Assembly: GCA_033032175.1 (NCBI GenBank)
Contig: CM065318.1
Location: 6,820,001 to 6,884,000, forward strand
Direction: 5' to 3'
DNA length: 64,000 nucleotides
From: Saturnia japonica
Taxonomy: Eukaryota > Arthropoda > Insecta > Lepidoptera > Saturniidae
The position numbers and the translations under genes were made by a program. Positions 63,815 through 64,000 of the stretch are shown piece after piece. The stretch's first letter is position 1. Each line of letters begins with the position of its first letter. The notes under the pieces were generated by a model. The model saw only the letters and a program-made list of their open reading frames with translations, did no database searches and had not been told where the DNA came from.

Positions 63815-64000
63815 TGTCTGTTTGTAATGTCCAAACATCAGCTTTTTAGTAAATGCATATGAAAGTATTTTGTCTGTTTGTTCCGTAATCTCCAAAACGG
63901 TTGGACCTATTTTGACGAGACTTTCACTGGCAAATAGCTGATGTTATAAGGAGTAAATTAAATTACTTTTATTTTAGAAAAAGAATTAGGGTTCCGCGTA
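63815..64000 (+). repeat. Helitron-like repeat, runs off the window
   Basis: TGTCTGTTTGTTCCGTAATC, CCAAAACGGTTGGACCTATT and TTTGACGAGACTTTCACTGGC have the order of common lepidopteran short repeats (a TGTTTGTT block, then CGG.TGGACC, then GA.ATTT..C.TGG). The 3' end is beyond the window. Confidence 0.45.

Overview
The window looks like intronic or intergenic DNA from a moth or butterfly (Lepidoptera). It is strongly A+T-rich, has almost no long open frames, and is packed with old transposable-element fragments. The mix is what is usual in lepidopteran genomes: cecropia-type mariners, RTE, CR1/Zenon-like and Jockey-like LINE 3' ends, short Helitron-like elements ending in CTAG, tRNA-like SINEs, and one Ty3/gypsy-type LTR element. 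The species cannot be named from the sequence alone. I found no rRNA gene, credible tRNA gene or CRISPR array.

Layout. 1-6 kb: a dispersed repeat, a CpG-rich block (1.5-1.9 kb), the 3' half of a Tc1/mariner-superfamily transposon (1.89-2.83 kb), and a Helitron-like element with a nested SINE (5.36-5.86 kb). 7.9-10.2 kb: 3' ends of a CR1-like and a Jockey-like LINE. 11.5-15.7 kb: a GC-richer unassigned block, SINEs, and a complete but dead mariner with TIRs and TA duplications. 16-22.4 kb: short repeats. 22.4-22.93 kb: the best host-gene candidate, a very GC-rich segment ending in an ATG and a consensus splice donor (first exon or 5' UTR, + strand). 23-30.5 kb: Helitron-like elements, a SINE with target-site duplications, an unassigned block at 26.4-26.96 kb, a second mariner and a palindromic MITE. 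32-41 kb: sparse, decayed repeats. 41.7-43.9 kb: an RTE reverse-transcriptase relic and a tandem SINE dimer. 45-47 kb: a 653-bp Helitron-like element and an 858-bp MITE. 50-54 kb: a GC-rich block, a truncated third mariner, and a regulatory-looking block with a Maf/AP-1-type site. 55.3-57.8 kb: an LTR retrotransposon with near-identical LTRs but large internal deletions. 58.9-62.45 kb: a 3.6-kb inverted repeat (palindrome) with arms of about 1.6 and 1.85 kb.

Most coding signal is pseudogenised transposon protein. No genes here form a pathway. The most unusual structure is the 3.6-kb palindrome. Its arms are nearly identical in the inner part, differ by two discrete indels, and each carry a promoter-like arrangement in front of a 51-codon frame. 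I could not match it to a named element family. The MITE at 46,051-46,908 reveals the ends of the transposon family whose transposase relic lies at 1.9-2.2 kb.
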